Of a DNA stretch of 42,781 nucleotides, positions 13,663 through 23,241 are shown piece after piece. The notes under the pieces are model-generated. The model saw only the letters and a program-made list of their open reading frames with translations, was not told the origin of the DNA and made no database searches. Position numbers and translations under genes: made by a program. Origin of the DNA: Flavipsychrobacter sp. (GTDB lineage Bacteria > Bacteroidota > Bacteroidia > Chitinophagales > Chitinophagaceae). Position 1 is the first letter of the stretch, and every line of letters starts with the position of its first letter. Location: NCBI GenBank assembly GCA_016786565.1, contig JAEUVY010000103.1:1-42781 (forward strand). The letters are read 5' to 3'.

Positions 13663-13807
13663 AGTAACAGTTGGTTATTTTTAATCAGAACTATCGTTCT
13701 GAGTACTTCAATGTATTGCCCCTATTTAAGCGACGAAACGTAGCATACTACCGATCGCTCAGCAACTAAAAGTTCCTGTTAAAGGGCTGCAAATGTACAC
13801 AAAAAAC

Positions 13808-14701
13808 TTATTCGCCACCCGGAGCCTGGCCGTCCTGCAAAACAGTGATGTCGACGAGGTCGCGTTTCAGGTTCCACATGTCGTTGGCCCAATAAAGGCC
13901 GTCATATTGTCCGCTGGGCACATAGGTGTATTTGCGGTTGGGGTCGTTGCTTACGGAGGTGAGTTTGTCGAACACGATCATCTGCCGCTCCTGGTCCCAA
14001 TTCATTGATGCTGATACGTCCTTTTTGTACTCCAGCACAAAACGCTTCACGGGAGTTTTGGGGAAGTTGTGAGACCCTATACCGAATACAGGCGCGCCGA
14101 ATGTGACGCCACTGCCTGTAGGGCTGAAGGTCATGGGGTCTATCACCTTGCGGTTGCTGAGCAAACCACCGGAATTGAGACCGAAGAGGAAGTGTACTTT
14201 CTGCCCCTTCACCTCGCGGGTCATAATGCGGTAATACAACGCCCCGAACCACTTGCCACCTGAAATAGTGCTGTCTTCAAGACCCTTATCCAGTTGTTCG
14301 CTATAATCGTTGAGCCCTATGAGCTTGAGTTGTGGCTGATTGAGCTGTATGGCACCATAGTATCGGCGCGTGATCTTTGCGGGCTCTATGACCCAGTTGA
14401 AAATGCGGAATGAGTTGTCGTCGGAGTTGATAATGTTGATCAACTTCTGCAGTGTATCGAAGGTGTAGAGGTACGAATTGGGGATCTTGAGCGTGCGTAC
14501 CAGCTGGCGGGCAAACCGCTCGCTGTACATAACACGGGTGTCGGGCAGAAAAGCCTCATACATAGAGTCGGCAGACACGACGAGTGAATCCTCCATTTTT
14601 TTGAATTTCTCCATGTCCTGCGGAGCAATTCCCTGTGCGGCTGAACGACCACAGGTAAACGACAGCAATGCAATGGCTGCGAAAAGCAATTTCCTCTTCA
14701 T
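13808..14701 (-). CDS. Conserved exported protein, unknown
   Basis: 297 residues from the ATG at 14701, chosen because MKRKLLFAAIALLSF...SAAQ is a clean signal peptide; an upstream in-frame start at 14767 would put 22 extra residues before it. The mature protein is periplasmic or surface-facing and alpha/beta, with no repeats or Cys motifs. It resembles conserved hypothetical proteins seen widely in Bacteroidota, without an assigned role. It is the first backbone gene after the accessory region, on the minus strand and probably transcribed alone. Confidence 0.7.
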   Translation of the reverse strand: MKRKLLFAAIALLSFTCGRSAAQGIAPQDMEKFKKMEDSLVVSADSMYEAFLPDTRVMYSERFARQLVRTLKIPNSYLYTFDTLQKLINIINSDDNSFRIFNWVIEPAKITRRYYGAIQLNQPQLKLIGLNDYSEQLDKGLEDSTISGGKWFGALYYRIMTREVKGQKVHFLFGLNSGGLLSNRKVIDPMTFSPTGSGVTFGAPVFGIGSHNFPKTPVKRFVLEYKKDVSASMNWDQERQMIVFDKLTSVSNDPNRKYTYVPSGQYDGLYWANDMWNLKRDLVDITVLQDGQAPGGE

Positions 14702-14790
14702 GGGCACAATGAATTTCATCAGGTCAAACCTAAAGAATATTTCGTTAAAGATACGTTGAATAGTCATAGGTCGGACACATAGCCGTGGTG

Positions 14791-14815
14791 GGCAACTGGC
14801 CCGGAGCCGGTTGCC
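14791..14815. other. GC-rich hairpin downstream of GlsB gene
   Basis: GGCAAC and GTTGCC flank a further GGC/GCC pairing. It lies about 30 bases after the stop of the GlsB-like gene on the minus strand. No T-run follows, so termination is uncertain. Confidence 0.4.
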
Positions 14816-14844
14816 TGTACTGACAAGCGGGAATACCCGTGCAA

Positions 14845-15168
14845 CTACGCCCTGTAGCTTGTTCTGTCGCCATCGTCACCACCTACTATCAGGTTGATGA
14901 CAAGTGCCAGAATGAAGGCACCAACGGTAGCACAGATGATGGTATTGATGAGCGGACTGCTGGTGAAGGCGAGGAGGTCCTTAAAAAGGATCTTGCCCAA
15001 CCAACCGCCAACAATACCTATGAGCACTGTTGCGATAGCCCCAAAGCCGCGGCCGGGGGTAAGTAGCTGAGCCAGAAAGCCGGCAATGCCGCCGATAAGA
15101 ATAGTGGCAATAAGTCCTTGCCAATCGTGGAGTTCTTCGGTGATGGAGAAGAGTAATAAGAGGGACAT
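14845..15168 (-). CDS. GlsB/YeaQ/YmgE family membrane protein
   Basis: 107 residues with three hydrophobic helices (about 18-36, 42-60 and 78-97). The first two have the Gly-rich pattern IGGIAGFLAQLLTPGRGFG...IGIVGGWLG that is typical of the transglycosylase-associated protein family. The N-terminal extension (1-17) is somewhat longer than in the usual ~85-residue members. The family is induced by envelope or acid stress in enterobacteria; the molecular role is not settled. It is monocistronic. Confidence 0.88.
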   Translation of the reverse strand: MSLLLLFSITEELHDWQGLIATILIGGIAGFLAQLLTPGRGFGAIATVLIGIVGGWLGKILFKDLLAFTSSPLINTIICATVGAFILALVINLIVGGDDGDRTSYRA

Positions 15169-15415
15169 ACTTTCAGTTTTGTCGAAAAATATAAAAAGGA
15201 AACACTATTGAAATGTTATTAACAAAACAGTTACTAATGAAAAGTTATCAACTAATTTTCAGCTATCCAAAAAAGATGAACATATTTATGAAATATTTCA
15301 CATCAAAAGTGGTGATCAGTACAGCTATTTATCGTTTAATAGTTTATTTTTGGCGGCCCGAACCAACACACTTGGGTTTCTTTCCGTCTTAAGCGGAAAC
15401 AATCGAGAGCGCAAT

Positions 15416-16852
15416 ATGAATCGACTTACAATGGTTGCCCTGCTGTTATTCGGTATGGCAGTAAATGGAGTTGCACGTGACGGCTACCATATAACCCTGA
15501 AGATGCCCGCTGTAAAAGACAGCCTGGTATATCTTGTACACTACTACGGCAAACCGTTGCCTACGATCTACAAACGGGATTCTGCAAAGCTTGACAAAAA
15601 GGGGGTTGCGGTATTTGACAGTAACGACCCCGACTTCATTGGCGGGATATATATGGTGTTGCTTTCTGACAGAAAGACCTATTTCGAGTTTTTGCTGGAC
15701 AAGGGTGCCGACATCACCATTACGGCCGATGTCAATAAACTACCACAAGGGGTGACTTTCAAGAATTCACCGGAGAATGAACACTTTCAGGAGTATGTCA
15801 ACTTCCTGAAAGATTACAGCACCAAACAGCAGGACCTGCAAAAAGAATATGCCGCTGCACGTACTGCCGAAGACACCATTGCGCTGCGCAAGAAGTCTGC
15901 TGCAACTTCGCGCGAGCTGACAAAGTACAGGCGAGAGCAGGCCGACAAATATCCGGGTACCCTGCTTTCTGCCATCTTCCACTCGCTTGAAGTGCCGATA
16001 GTGCCTGATGGGCCTCATTTTCTTGAAGATGGCAAAACCCGTGACACCACTTTCGCTTACCGCTACTACAAAAGCCACTACTGGGACAGCTACAACATGA
16101 AAGACGACAGGCTGATACACACCCCCATCTTCGACGCGAAGCTGGAAGAGTATTTCAACAAGCTGGTGATGCCGTGGCCAGACAGCATGATAAAGGAAAG
16201 CACCGATCTGCTGGCCAAGACCCGCGGAACGAAGGAAACCTTTAAGTACGCTCTGTGGTGGCTGACACGCAATGCAGAGAACAGCAAGATCATGGGTATG
16301 GACGAGGTATTCGTGTATCTGGTAGAGAACTACTACATGAAGGGTGATGCTACCTGGTTGAGCAGCGAAGACCTGAGTAAATACATAGACCGGGCCATGA
16401 AGATAGCGCCGAACGTAATTGGTAACCTGGCCCCAGAAGTGCGCCTGCCAAATCTGGCTACAAGGAAAGAAGAAAGCATCAGCGGCACCAAGGCAAAATA
16501 TACGCTTGTGGTTTATTATGCACCCACCTGCGGACACTGTAAGGATGAGATCCCCAAAATAGACTCCGTGTACAGAACATCGTTGAAGGCAAAGGGCATG
16601 AAGATATACGCGGTAAGCACTGAAGGTGATGAAGCTGCTGCGAAAGACTTTGTGAAAAGGTATAAGCTGGAAGACTGGACAACTACCTGGGACCCCGAGC
16701 ACGTGGGCGACTGGCGATCGAAATATGATGTGTACAGCACACCTACCATCTACCTGCTGGATGAGAAAAAGATCATCAGAGGAAAAAGGCTGGACCATAG
16801 CAACATAGCCGGATTGGTGGAAATGCTGGAAAAGAAAGAGAAAAATAAATAA
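15416..16852 (+). CDS. DUF4369/thioredoxin-fold periplasmic protein
   Basis: 478 residues from the ATG at 15416 (a TTG 66 bases upstream is unlikely). Signal peptide 1-20 (ending VNGVAR). The N-terminal part (20-125) is a DUF4369-like beta domain, the middle (130-330) helical as in DUF5106, and the C-terminal 130 residues a TlpA-type thioredoxin domain with the redox motif CGHC at 372-375 and a cis-Pro (STPTIYLL). It should act in periplasmic disulfide or cytochrome maturation. It is followed after 22 bases by the parvulin gene, probably one operon for envelope protein folding. Confidence 0.88.
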   Translation: MNRLTMVALLLFGMAVNGVARDGYHITLKMPAVKDSLVYLVHYYGKPLPTIYKRDSAKLDKKGVAVFDSNDPDFIGGIYMVLLSDRKTYFEFLLDKGADITITADVNKLPQGVTFKNSPENEHFQEYVNFLKDYSTKQQDLQKEYAAARTAEDTIALRKKSAATSRELTKYRREQADKYPGTLLSAIFHSLEVPIVPDGPHFLEDGKTRDTTFAYRYYKSHYWDSYNMKDDRLIHTPIFDAKLEEYFNKLVMPWPDSMIKESTDLLAKTRGTKETFKYALWWLTRNAENSKIMGMDEVFVYLVENYYMKGDATWLSSEDLSKYIDRAMKIAPNVIGNLAPEVRLPNLATRKEESISGTKAKYTLVVYYAPTCGHCKDEIPKIDSVYRTSLKAKGMKIYAVSTEGDEAAAKDFVKRYKLEDWTTTWDPEHVGDWRSKYDVYSTPTIYLLDEKKIIRGKRLDHSNIAGLVEMLEKKEKNK

Positions 16853-16874
16853 CCGAAAAAAACAGGATATAAAA

Positions 16875-18830
16875 ATGCGAAAACTGGTTTTATCATGCAT
16901 GGCTGCCGGTCTGGTTACATCAGGCTATGCACAGGCATTGTTCACTTATGGACCGAGTTCTGTGACCAAGGATGAATTTCTGAGGGTTTACAAGAAAAAC
17001 AGTATCAACAAAAAGCCCGACATGTCTGAGAAGGAACTGAGAAGTTACCTTGACCTGTATTCACTTTTCAGAATGAAAGTAGCTGAGGCAGAAAAACAAC
17101 GCCTTGACACTATCCCGAGCATTGACAAAGAACTGACCAACTACCGCAAACAGTTGGCCAAGAACTACCTTACCGACGATCAGATAACTAACAAACTGAT
17201 ACGCGAGGCATATGACCGTATGAAGGAGAATGTGCGGGTGGCACACATACTTGTGTCATGCCCTCCCGGTACCGACACTGCAGGCGCGCGCAAGAAAATA
17301 GACAGTATATACAACGTAATAGAAACAAAGGGACAGACCTTTGAAGCTATGGCAATGGCCCTGTCGGACGACCGCGGATCGAAAGATAAGGGCGGCGAGG
17401 TAGGCTACATTTCATCGCTGCAGTACGTATACCCTTTTGAAAACGCTGCATACAACACACCCAAGGGAAAAGTATCAGCTCCGTTCAAATCACAGTTCGG
17501 CTACCACATTGTGAAAGTGCTGGACCGCCGTGCAGACCGTGGCGAACTGAAGGTGGCGCAGATCCTTATCCAAACACAGAAATCGCGCGGCGAAGAAGGT
17601 ATCAAAGATGCCCGCAGACGTGCCGACTCTGTAATGGCAATGCTGAAAGGCGGTGCGCGCTTCGCTGACCTTGTAATGAAGTATTCGGACGACAAATTCA
17701 CCATCAACGATAGTGGTGTAATGAAGCCGTTCACATCGGGCCGCATGGTGCAGGCGTTTGAAGATGCTGCATTCGGTATCAAGAAAGTAGGCGAAGTTGC
17801 AGGACCGGTTCAGACCGAATTCGGTTTCCACATCATCAAATTACTGAGCAAAACCAGCCTGAAACCATACGACACGTTGTACACTCAGCTGAAACGCAAA
17901 GTAGAGAACGATGCGCGCGCACAATCGGCAAAAGACATATACTTTGAAAAAGTGAAAGCACAGAACGGCTTCAAAGAGCACGCTGATGCCTATAAGGAAG
18001 TATATGATAAGCTGATGGCAATACCAGACACAGGTGCTGACGCGAAAAGCATAAAGCCGGACGACTACAGGAACATGTCGAAGCCTGTGATGTCAATGGC
18101 CGGAAAGAGCTACACACAAAGCGACTTTGCCGCATTCCTGTATAACATGACCCGCGGCAAACTGAACGGTCCGCGCGCCACTACCATCCGCGATGCATAT
18201 AGTCTGTTTGTGAACAATATGCTCACCGACTTCCAGGAGCGTAAACTGGTAGAAGAGAATCCGGAATTCAAGCTGTTGATGCACGAATACAAAGACGGTA
18301 TCATGTTGTTTGAGCTGATGGACCGTAACGTTTGGAGCAAGGCATCAAAAGACAGCGCAGGCCTGAAAGCGTTCTTTGAGACCCGCAAGAATAAATACAT
18401 GTGGGAAGCCGGATTTGAGGGTGCAGTTTACAAATTCAAAACCAAGGCAGCATTCGATACAGGTATGACCATGATCCGCCAGAGGAAATTCACAGAAGAA
18501 GAAATAGCAAAAGCGATCAACACGAGTGAAAAGCCCGACGCGGTAACTGTGCAACGCGGACGTTATGAATTCTCAAGGTTCAAGGAAGCAACACTCGCCG
18601 AACTGCAGGCTGACAACATAAAAGTGATAGCCGGTGAAAACGAGACCTATACGGTAGTGGCAGCCAAGCAGGTGTTTGCACAACCAGTTGCAAAAACACT
18701 GGAAGAAGCGCGCGGTTATGTAGTTGCTGAATATCAGGACTTCCTTGAGAAACAATGGAACGAAAAAATGCGCCAGGACTATCCGGTTAAGGTTAACGAG
18801 ACCGTGTTCAAGTCAATGGTGAAGAAATAA
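16875..18830 (+). CDS. Peptidyl-prolyl isomerase with two parvulin domains
   Basis: 651 residues. Signal peptide 1-19 (SGYAQ). A SurA-like helical N-terminal region (20-118) is followed by parvulin domain 1 (119-218: VRVAHILVS, then FGYHIVKVL) and domain 2 (226-327: LKVAQILIQ, then FGFHIIKLL), and a long C-terminal helical part (330-651). It should catalyse prolyl isomerisation and chaperone outer-membrane or secreted proteins. The two-domain, C-terminally extended layout is typical of Bacteroidota PpiD/SurA-type proteins. A strong terminator follows 20 bases after the stop. Confidence 0.9.
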   Translation: MRKLVLSCMAAGLVTSGYAQALFTYGPSSVTKDEFLRVYKKNSINKKPDMSEKELRSYLDLYSLFRMKVAEAEKQRLDTIPSIDKELTNYRKQLAKNYLTDDQITNKLIREAYDRMKENVRVAHILVSCPPGTDTAGARKKIDSIYNVIETKGQTFEAMAMALSDDRGSKDKGGEVGYISSLQYVYPFENAAYNTPKGKVSAPFKSQFGYHIVKVLDRRADRGELKVAQILIQTQKSRGEEGIKDARRRADSVMAMLKGGARFADLVMKYSDDKFTINDSGVMKPFTSGRMVQAFEDAAFGIKKVGEVAGPVQTEFGFHIIKLLSKTSLKPYDTLYTQLKRKVENDARAQSAKDIYFEKVKAQNGFKEHADAYKEVYDKLMAIPDTGADAKSIKPDDYRNMSKPVMSMAGKSYTQSDFAAFLYNMTRGKLNGPRATTIRDAYSLFVNNMLTDFQERKLVEENPEFKLLMHEYKDGIMLFELMDRNVWSKASKDSAGLKAFFETRKNKYMWEAGFEGAVYKFKTKAAFDTGMTMIRQRKFTEEEIAKAINTSEKPDAVTVQRGRYEFSRFKEATLAELQADNIKVIAGENETYTVVAAKQVFAQPVAKTLEEARGYVVAEYQDFLEKQWNEKMRQDYPVKVNETVFKSMVKK

Positions 18831-18850
18831 GCTCTTGCACGATACCCCAT

Positions 18851-18882
18851 AAAAAAGCTCCGTAAGAAAACGGAGCTTTTTT
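18851..18882. terminator. Bidirectional rho-independent terminator
   Basis: AAAAAAGCTCCGT / ACGGAGCTTTTTT, 13-bp perfect stem with a 6-base loop, between the convergent parvulin and ferrochelatase genes. It works on either strand. Confidence 0.95.
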
Positions 18883-18924
18883 ATTGCCGGCATTCGGTGC
18901 CGGTCAGTAATATTAAACAGAAGA

Positions 18925-19950
18925 TCAAACAGCATCGATAAGTTGCTTTACAGCGGCTACCCACTGTGGCTGAATGTTCATACAAGGTATGTATTCATAG
19001 GTCTGACCGCCTGCTTCCATAAAGTTCTCTTTCTCCCTGATAGCTATTTCTTCCAACGTCTCCAGGCAATCGCTCACAAATGACGGGCATATCACCAGCA
19101 GGTCCTTGATACCCTCGGCAGGCAGCTGCCCCATTCTGGCGGTAGTAGCCGGTGTGAGCCAGGCACTGCGGCCCAACTTAGACTGGAATGCCACACTATA
19201 CCTATCTGCAGGCAGCCCCAGCTTTGCGGCAACCAGCTTTGTAGTCTCGTAGCACTGATGACGATAACAATATTTATGAGCCTCGGAATTCACGCTGCAG
19301 CAATCGGCACGGTTCAGACAGTGGTTGCCGGTCACATCGCTCTTTTTGATGTGGCGCTCAGGTATGCTGTGGTAAGAAAACAGAATGTGTGTGTTATTAC
19401 CTGACACGTGTGCCCTCATACTCTCGGCCAGCGCGTCTATGTAAACAGGGGCATTGTAAAATGGCGGAACGATCTTCAGAGAAAACCGATACCCCGATCT
19501 TGCATGAACGGTCTGCGCATGCACCACCGCAGTCTCATAGCTGGACATGGCATAATGCGGATATAATGGCACCAGTACCACTTCCTCCACATCGGGCATC
19601 ATACGCAACAATTCCTCATAAGCCTCCTTCATAGAAGGACGACCATAACGCATTGTTATAACAACCGGCTCATCGGTAAGTGGCTGCAGTTGTTGCTGCA
19701 ATTGGCGGGTAATGTGCACCAACGGCGATCCGTCTTTGGTCCAAATGGACTCGTAAGCCTCTGCCGATTTTGGGGCGCGAAACGGCGTAATAATACCCTT
19801 TACAAGGATGGAACGGATAAGGAACGGTGAGTCTATAACCCGTTCGTCCATTAGAAACTCATCGAGATACCTCCTCACGTCTTTTACGGATGTAGAATCC
19901 GGAGACCCGAGGTTCATCAACACTATTCCACGTTTTTTCCTATTACCCAT
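18925..19950 (-). CDS. hemH: Ferrochelatase
   Basis: 341 residues from the ATG at 19950; a GTG ten codons upstream is unlikely. It inserts Fe2+ into protoporphyrin IX, the last heme step. Visible family motifs: LMNLGSPD near the start, MRYGRP, VLVPLYPHYAMSSYET, catalytic His194 in SYHSIPERH, and Glu297 in VSDCLETLEEI. A Cys-rich insert (HCLNRADCC, then CYRHQCYETTK) follows the catalytic His, as in many Bacteroidota ferrochelatases, where such cysteines may bind an iron-sulfur cluster. It is apparently monocistronic. Confidence 0.96.
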   Translation of the reverse strand: MGNRKKRGIVLMNLGSPDSTSVKDVRRYLDEFLMDERVIDSPFLIRSILVKGIITPFRAPKSAEAYESIWTKDGSPLVHITRQLQQQLQPLTDEPVVITMRYGRPSMKEAYEELLRMMPDVEEVVLVPLYPHYAMSSYETAVVHAQTVHARSGYRFSLKIVPPFYNAPVYIDALAESMRAHVSGNNTHILFSYHSIPERHIKKSDVTGNHCLNRADCCSVNSEAHKYCYRHQCYETTKLVAAKLGLPADRYSVAFQSKLGRSAWLTPATTARMGQLPAEGIKDLLVICPSFVSDCLETLEEIAIREKENFMEAGGQTYEYIPCMNIQPQWVAAVKQLIDAV

Positions 19951-20060
19951 GCCTGATCGTAATTGAATGCAAAGAAACACACTCTTTTGCCTTTCTCAAG
20001 CAATGAGCGCAACCGAAGGGCATCAAAATGACTGCCTTATGACAAGCACTTTGAGCGCCC

Positions 20061-22673
20061 CTACTCTACCACCAATTTGGTGCGCATGGTTCCTTTTTCA
20101 GTGCCTATCTCACAAATGTAGAAGCCGGCCGGAACATTTTCGAGCGTCACGCCCACCTTTCCGGCATTATCAACTACGCCTCCCTTAAGCCCGATGGAAC
20201 GACCATCCGTTGCAATAAGGCGAACAGATACCTGCGAATTCCTGAAAGTGGCACCCGGTGTCTGGACGGTAAATGCATCCCGGCACGGATTGGGTGATAT
20301 TGTGATACGCTGCAACAGCTCAGGGATCTGTTTTACACCCACTGGCGGCGTGATATCGGCCTTACCGCTCTTCCACATGCCGCGCCCATAAGTAGCAGCG
20401 TAAATCTCGTTGGTGGTGTGGTTGATATTGAGGTCGGTGACCTGTACACTCGGGAGGTTGGCATTGTAAAGCGCCCAGGAAGTCATTTCTTTTGTTTTGT
20501 AGAAAACTGCCACTTCGGTCCCTACATACTTGGTCATAGAGAAAGTGTCGATTGTGATACAGTTTGCTGGAATCGCAGGCAGCCCGGTGCTTTCGTTAGT
20601 CCAGGTACTGGTTGTAAGGTCGTAACTGTACACCTTTGCTGCAGTGAACCCTCCGAGTGTGACATAGATTTTCTTTTCATTCTTTGGATCCACTACTATG
20701 TCGGAGATAAATGCCGAGAACGGCACCACAATATCCAGCCACGATGTGCCGCCATTTGTGGTGTAGTGGATACGAGATACGCTTCCAGCATCGCGGACCG
20801 CATAAATATAATCGGGATTAGTGTAGGAAATGGCCAGGAACTCAATGTTAGCCCCCGAGCTGAATATGGGTGATATTGGCTCCCATGACCCTCCCGCATC
20901 AACGGTCCTGAAGATCTGTTTGTACCCAATATACAGGATGTTAGGATCATTAGGGTGCTGAATATAAGGGGTTATCCATGCGCCCGGCGTAGGAAGATCG
21001 GACGTAATACTGTTGAAATTGGCACCTCCGTCATAAGTTACCCGAACATGACCATATTGGGTAGCAGTGAAAAAGATGTTGGCCGGATCGGCGTTGCTGA
21101 TGAGGCAATGCATGCCATCGCCACCGGTAAGGTCGGTATAAACACCGCCGGCAAGTTTCTTAGTTCCATTGTCCTGCGCACCGCCCAGACAGTAGGTGGC
21201 ATCATTGTGAACGGCATTGCGATAGAACTGAGTGATGCCAAGCCCGTTGCTGATATCCTTCCACCTGTTTATTACAGGATTATACGTTTTGTAGATACCG
21301 CCATCGCAGCCCAGGTAAATGGCCCTGTTGAGGGGGTTGTAAGCCAGCCAATGTTTGTCGGCATGCACTACCTGCACACCGGAGCCAGTGTTGTACCAGG
21401 TGTTACATATATCCCAACTAACACCACCGTCTACCGAGTAAAAGTTATTAATGCCGCCAATGATCACTTTGTTGGCATCGGTGGGGTCTATGGCGATACA
21501 CAGATCGTACCAGCCCTGTCCGCCACAATCGGTGGTTGGCAATTCGTTTTCGCCGTTCAACATGTTATTGGTGCAGGCCACGTTGTCTGCCGACACTTCG
21601 ATCACAGTACCACCATAATCAGTGGAGCGATAAACACCACGCAATCCGCTGGCATTATTGGAAGCGATCCCCATAATAACGCCGGGGGCGGCCGGAGACA
21701 CAGCTATGTTCATGCGGGAAGAACCAGAAATAGATGTGATCGGATTCCAGCTATAGCCTCCGTTTGTTGACTTGTAAATCTGGGCACCGCTGGACATTGT
21801 TGCGGCCGCATACACCACGGCTGTGTCGTTGGGACAAAATAAAACCTGCCTTACATTGAACGTAGCCGTCCTGAACCAGGTGGCACCACCATCTGAAGAC
21901 TTATAAAGGCCGTTTGATGTACCCAGAATGAGCTTATTTGTATCTACCGGATTGATGACGAGAGACCGTGCCATGCGGAAAGAATCGAGCGTCCATGTTG
22001 AAGGACCGATATTCGCCCAATTCGCGCCTCCATCATACGATTTCAGTACACCGATACTATAATCAGAACCACCGTTCGCATCGCCGGTCACTACATATAC
22101 TGTATTGCCGTTTACAGGATTGACCTTTACATCACTTACGCACAACGACACAAAATCGTTGTAAAGCGGTTTCCATGTGTTACCACCATCGGTTGTTTTC
22201 CAGGTGCTTCCACCGGCACTGCCCACATAAATAACGTTGGAGTCGGTGGGGTGAAACTCTACAACATTTATACGTCCGATACCCGAATACCCACCATTTG
22301 ACTTGTCGGGGCCAATAAATGACCAGTTGTCGGTTGCCGTACCCTTTGCAGCTTTACGGCCAATGCCATTGGTACGTTTGTACTCTTCCCACGCCTGCGC
22401 CGTTCTGAAACCCGGCACCAGGTATCCCGCTGAGTCAAGATGATTTTTCCAGTACCAGCTCCACCTTCCGAAATGGTACTTCTCGTCTTCCTTTATCACA
22501 CCGCCCGGCAACACCACCTGCTTCTCATTGCTCTCTTCGCCACCGGCCTGCGCACGATATGCCTCAACTATTTCAGCATAAGTACGTTTCACATTGTCTT
22601 GCGGCATCCACGGCTGCGCCGTCACATTCATCGCTCCCAAAACCAGGGCACTGAAAAATACATATTTCTTCAT
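20061..22673 (-). CDS. T9SS-secreted Asp-box (BNR) repeat protein
   Basis: 870 residues. Signal peptide 1-19 (NVTAQ). At least eight Asp-box motifs of the S/T-x-D-x-G-x-T/S-W type (for example KTTDGGNTW, KSSDGGATW, YTTNGGTSW) define a sortilin/Vps10-like or sialidase-type beta-propeller. The last ~80 residues, beginning ISPNPCRDAF and ending TKLVVE, are a type A T9SS sorting domain, so the protein is exported across the outer membrane and probably anchored or released at the surface. No glycosidase catalytic triad is evident, so an adhesin or binding role is as likely as an enzyme. Confidence 0.9.
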   Translation of the reverse strand: MKKYVFFSALVLGAMNVTAQPWMPQDNVKRTYAEIVEAYRAQAGGEESNEKQVVLPGGVIKEDEKYHFGRWSWYWKNHLDSAGYLVPGFRTAQAWEEYKRTNGIGRKAAKGTATDNWSFIGPDKSNGGYSGIGRINVVEFHPTDSNVIYVGSAGGSTWKTTDGGNTWKPLYNDFVSLCVSDVKVNPVNGNTVYVVTGDANGGSDYSIGVLKSYDGGANWANIGPSTWTLDSFRMARSLVINPVDTNKLILGTSNGLYKSSDGGATWFRTATFNVRQVLFCPNDTAVVYAAATMSSGAQIYKSTNGGYSWNPITSISGSSRMNIAVSPAAPGVIMGIASNNASGLRGVYRSTDYGGTVIEVSADNVACTNNMLNGENELPTTDCGGQGWYDLCIAIDPTDANKVIIGGINNFYSVDGGVSWDICNTWYNTGSGVQVVHADKHWLAYNPLNRAIYLGCDGGIYKTYNPVINRWKDISNGLGITQFYRNAVHNDATYCLGGAQDNGTKKLAGGVYTDLTGGDGMHCLISNADPANIFFTATQYGHVRVTYDGGANFNSITSDLPTPGAWITPYIQHPNDPNILYIGYKQIFRTVDAGGSWEPISPIFSSGANIEFLAISYTNPDYIYAVRDAGSVSRIHYTTNGGTSWLDIVVPFSAFISDIVVDPKNEKKIYVTLGGFTAAKVYSYDLTTSTWTNESTGLPAIPANCITIDTFSMTKYVGTEVAVFYKTKEMTSWALYNANLPSVQVTDLNINHTTNEIYAATYGRGMWKSGKADITPPVGVKQIPELLQRITISPNPCRDAFTVQTPGATFRNSQVSVRLIATDGRSIGLKGGVVDNAGKVGVTLENVPAGFYICEIGTEKGTMRTKLVVE

Positions 22674-22690
22674 CTTAAATCAAAATGGGG

Positions 22691-23194
22691 TTATGGCATG
22701 GCTATCGCCTGCTTTTTAATGATTTTTTTCACGCTTGTGGCAGACCATTTGCCACCAGAATTGACATATAATGTATTGCGGGCACCTCGCATGACTGACG
22801 AGGGTGCTTTTTCGATAGAACCTTTCATTGCTGACACCATGACTGTGTCGCCAAGAGAAATCGAAGATTGTGAGTTGCGCTCGAAGAAGTAATCAATGCC
22901 TGCGGGCATATCTTTGGGGCGCTCAACCACCTTATGGGCCCGTTCAATTCTGCATTGAACTACGTCTCCGCCCCCCTTCCAATAAATAAGATCGGGAGAC
23001 TTTTTGCCGGTCCATTTGAGTATGAATTTCAGATCAGTAGATCCGGTTCCTCCCGGTACGCCCGAGAGTTTCTCTTGTGAGTATGCCTCGATAAGTTTAT
23101 GATCGGTTGGTTTGCGGGAAATAGCCTGTGCATTGCAACTGAGGTTCAAAAATAGCAGTGGCACCAATAATCTGATTAGGGTTCCTGAGGTCAT
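22691..23194 (-). CDS. Lipoprotein of unknown function
   Basis: 167 residues from the ATG at 23194. The N-terminus (MTSGTLIRLLVPLLFLNLSC) ends in a lipobox, with the acceptor Cys at residue 20. The mature part is Lys/Ser-rich with a beta-type pattern; it contains a PPI-like K-x-D-L-I-Y-W-K segment but no recognised domain. It lies 17 bases upstream of the T9SS protein, same strand, so the two are likely co-transcribed. Confidence 0.65.
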   Translation of the reverse strand: MTSGTLIRLLVPLLFLNLSCNAQAISRKPTDHKLIEAYSQEKLSGVPGGTGSTDLKFILKWTGKKSPDLIYWKGGGDVVQCRIERAHKVVERPKDMPAGIDYFFERNSQSSISLGDTVMVSAMKGSIEKAPSSVMRGARNTLYVNSGGKWSATSVKKIIKKQAIAMP

Positions 23195-23241
23195 TATTAC
23201 AAAAATACTAAAAAAATCAATAAATATAATCACCTCACAAT

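Larger units (their letters stand above)
13569..13709. repeat. 121-bp direct repeat, copy C (with 20-bp insert)
   Basis: Same sequence as 13206-13326 plus the inserted palindrome. The right border ends at TACTTC; beyond it the two copies diverge at once. Confidence 0.95.

Noticed and set aside
13513..13743. 76-codon plus-strand ORF with the peptide RTNDPKPCLPAGR
   Set aside because: It is the antisense translation of the interrupted tRNA-Arg and its palindrome; such peptides are well-known annotation artefacts.
15767..16900. 377-codon minus-strand ORF
   Set aside because: It overlaps the thioredoxin-domain gene in full and is very rich in Phe/His/Val as antisense frames of such genes are; the plus-strand gene has clear motifs.
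20955..21770. 271-codon plus-strand ORF
   Set aside because: Antisense to the T9SS Asp-box protein, which has signal peptide, repeats and sorting domain; a shadow of that gene.
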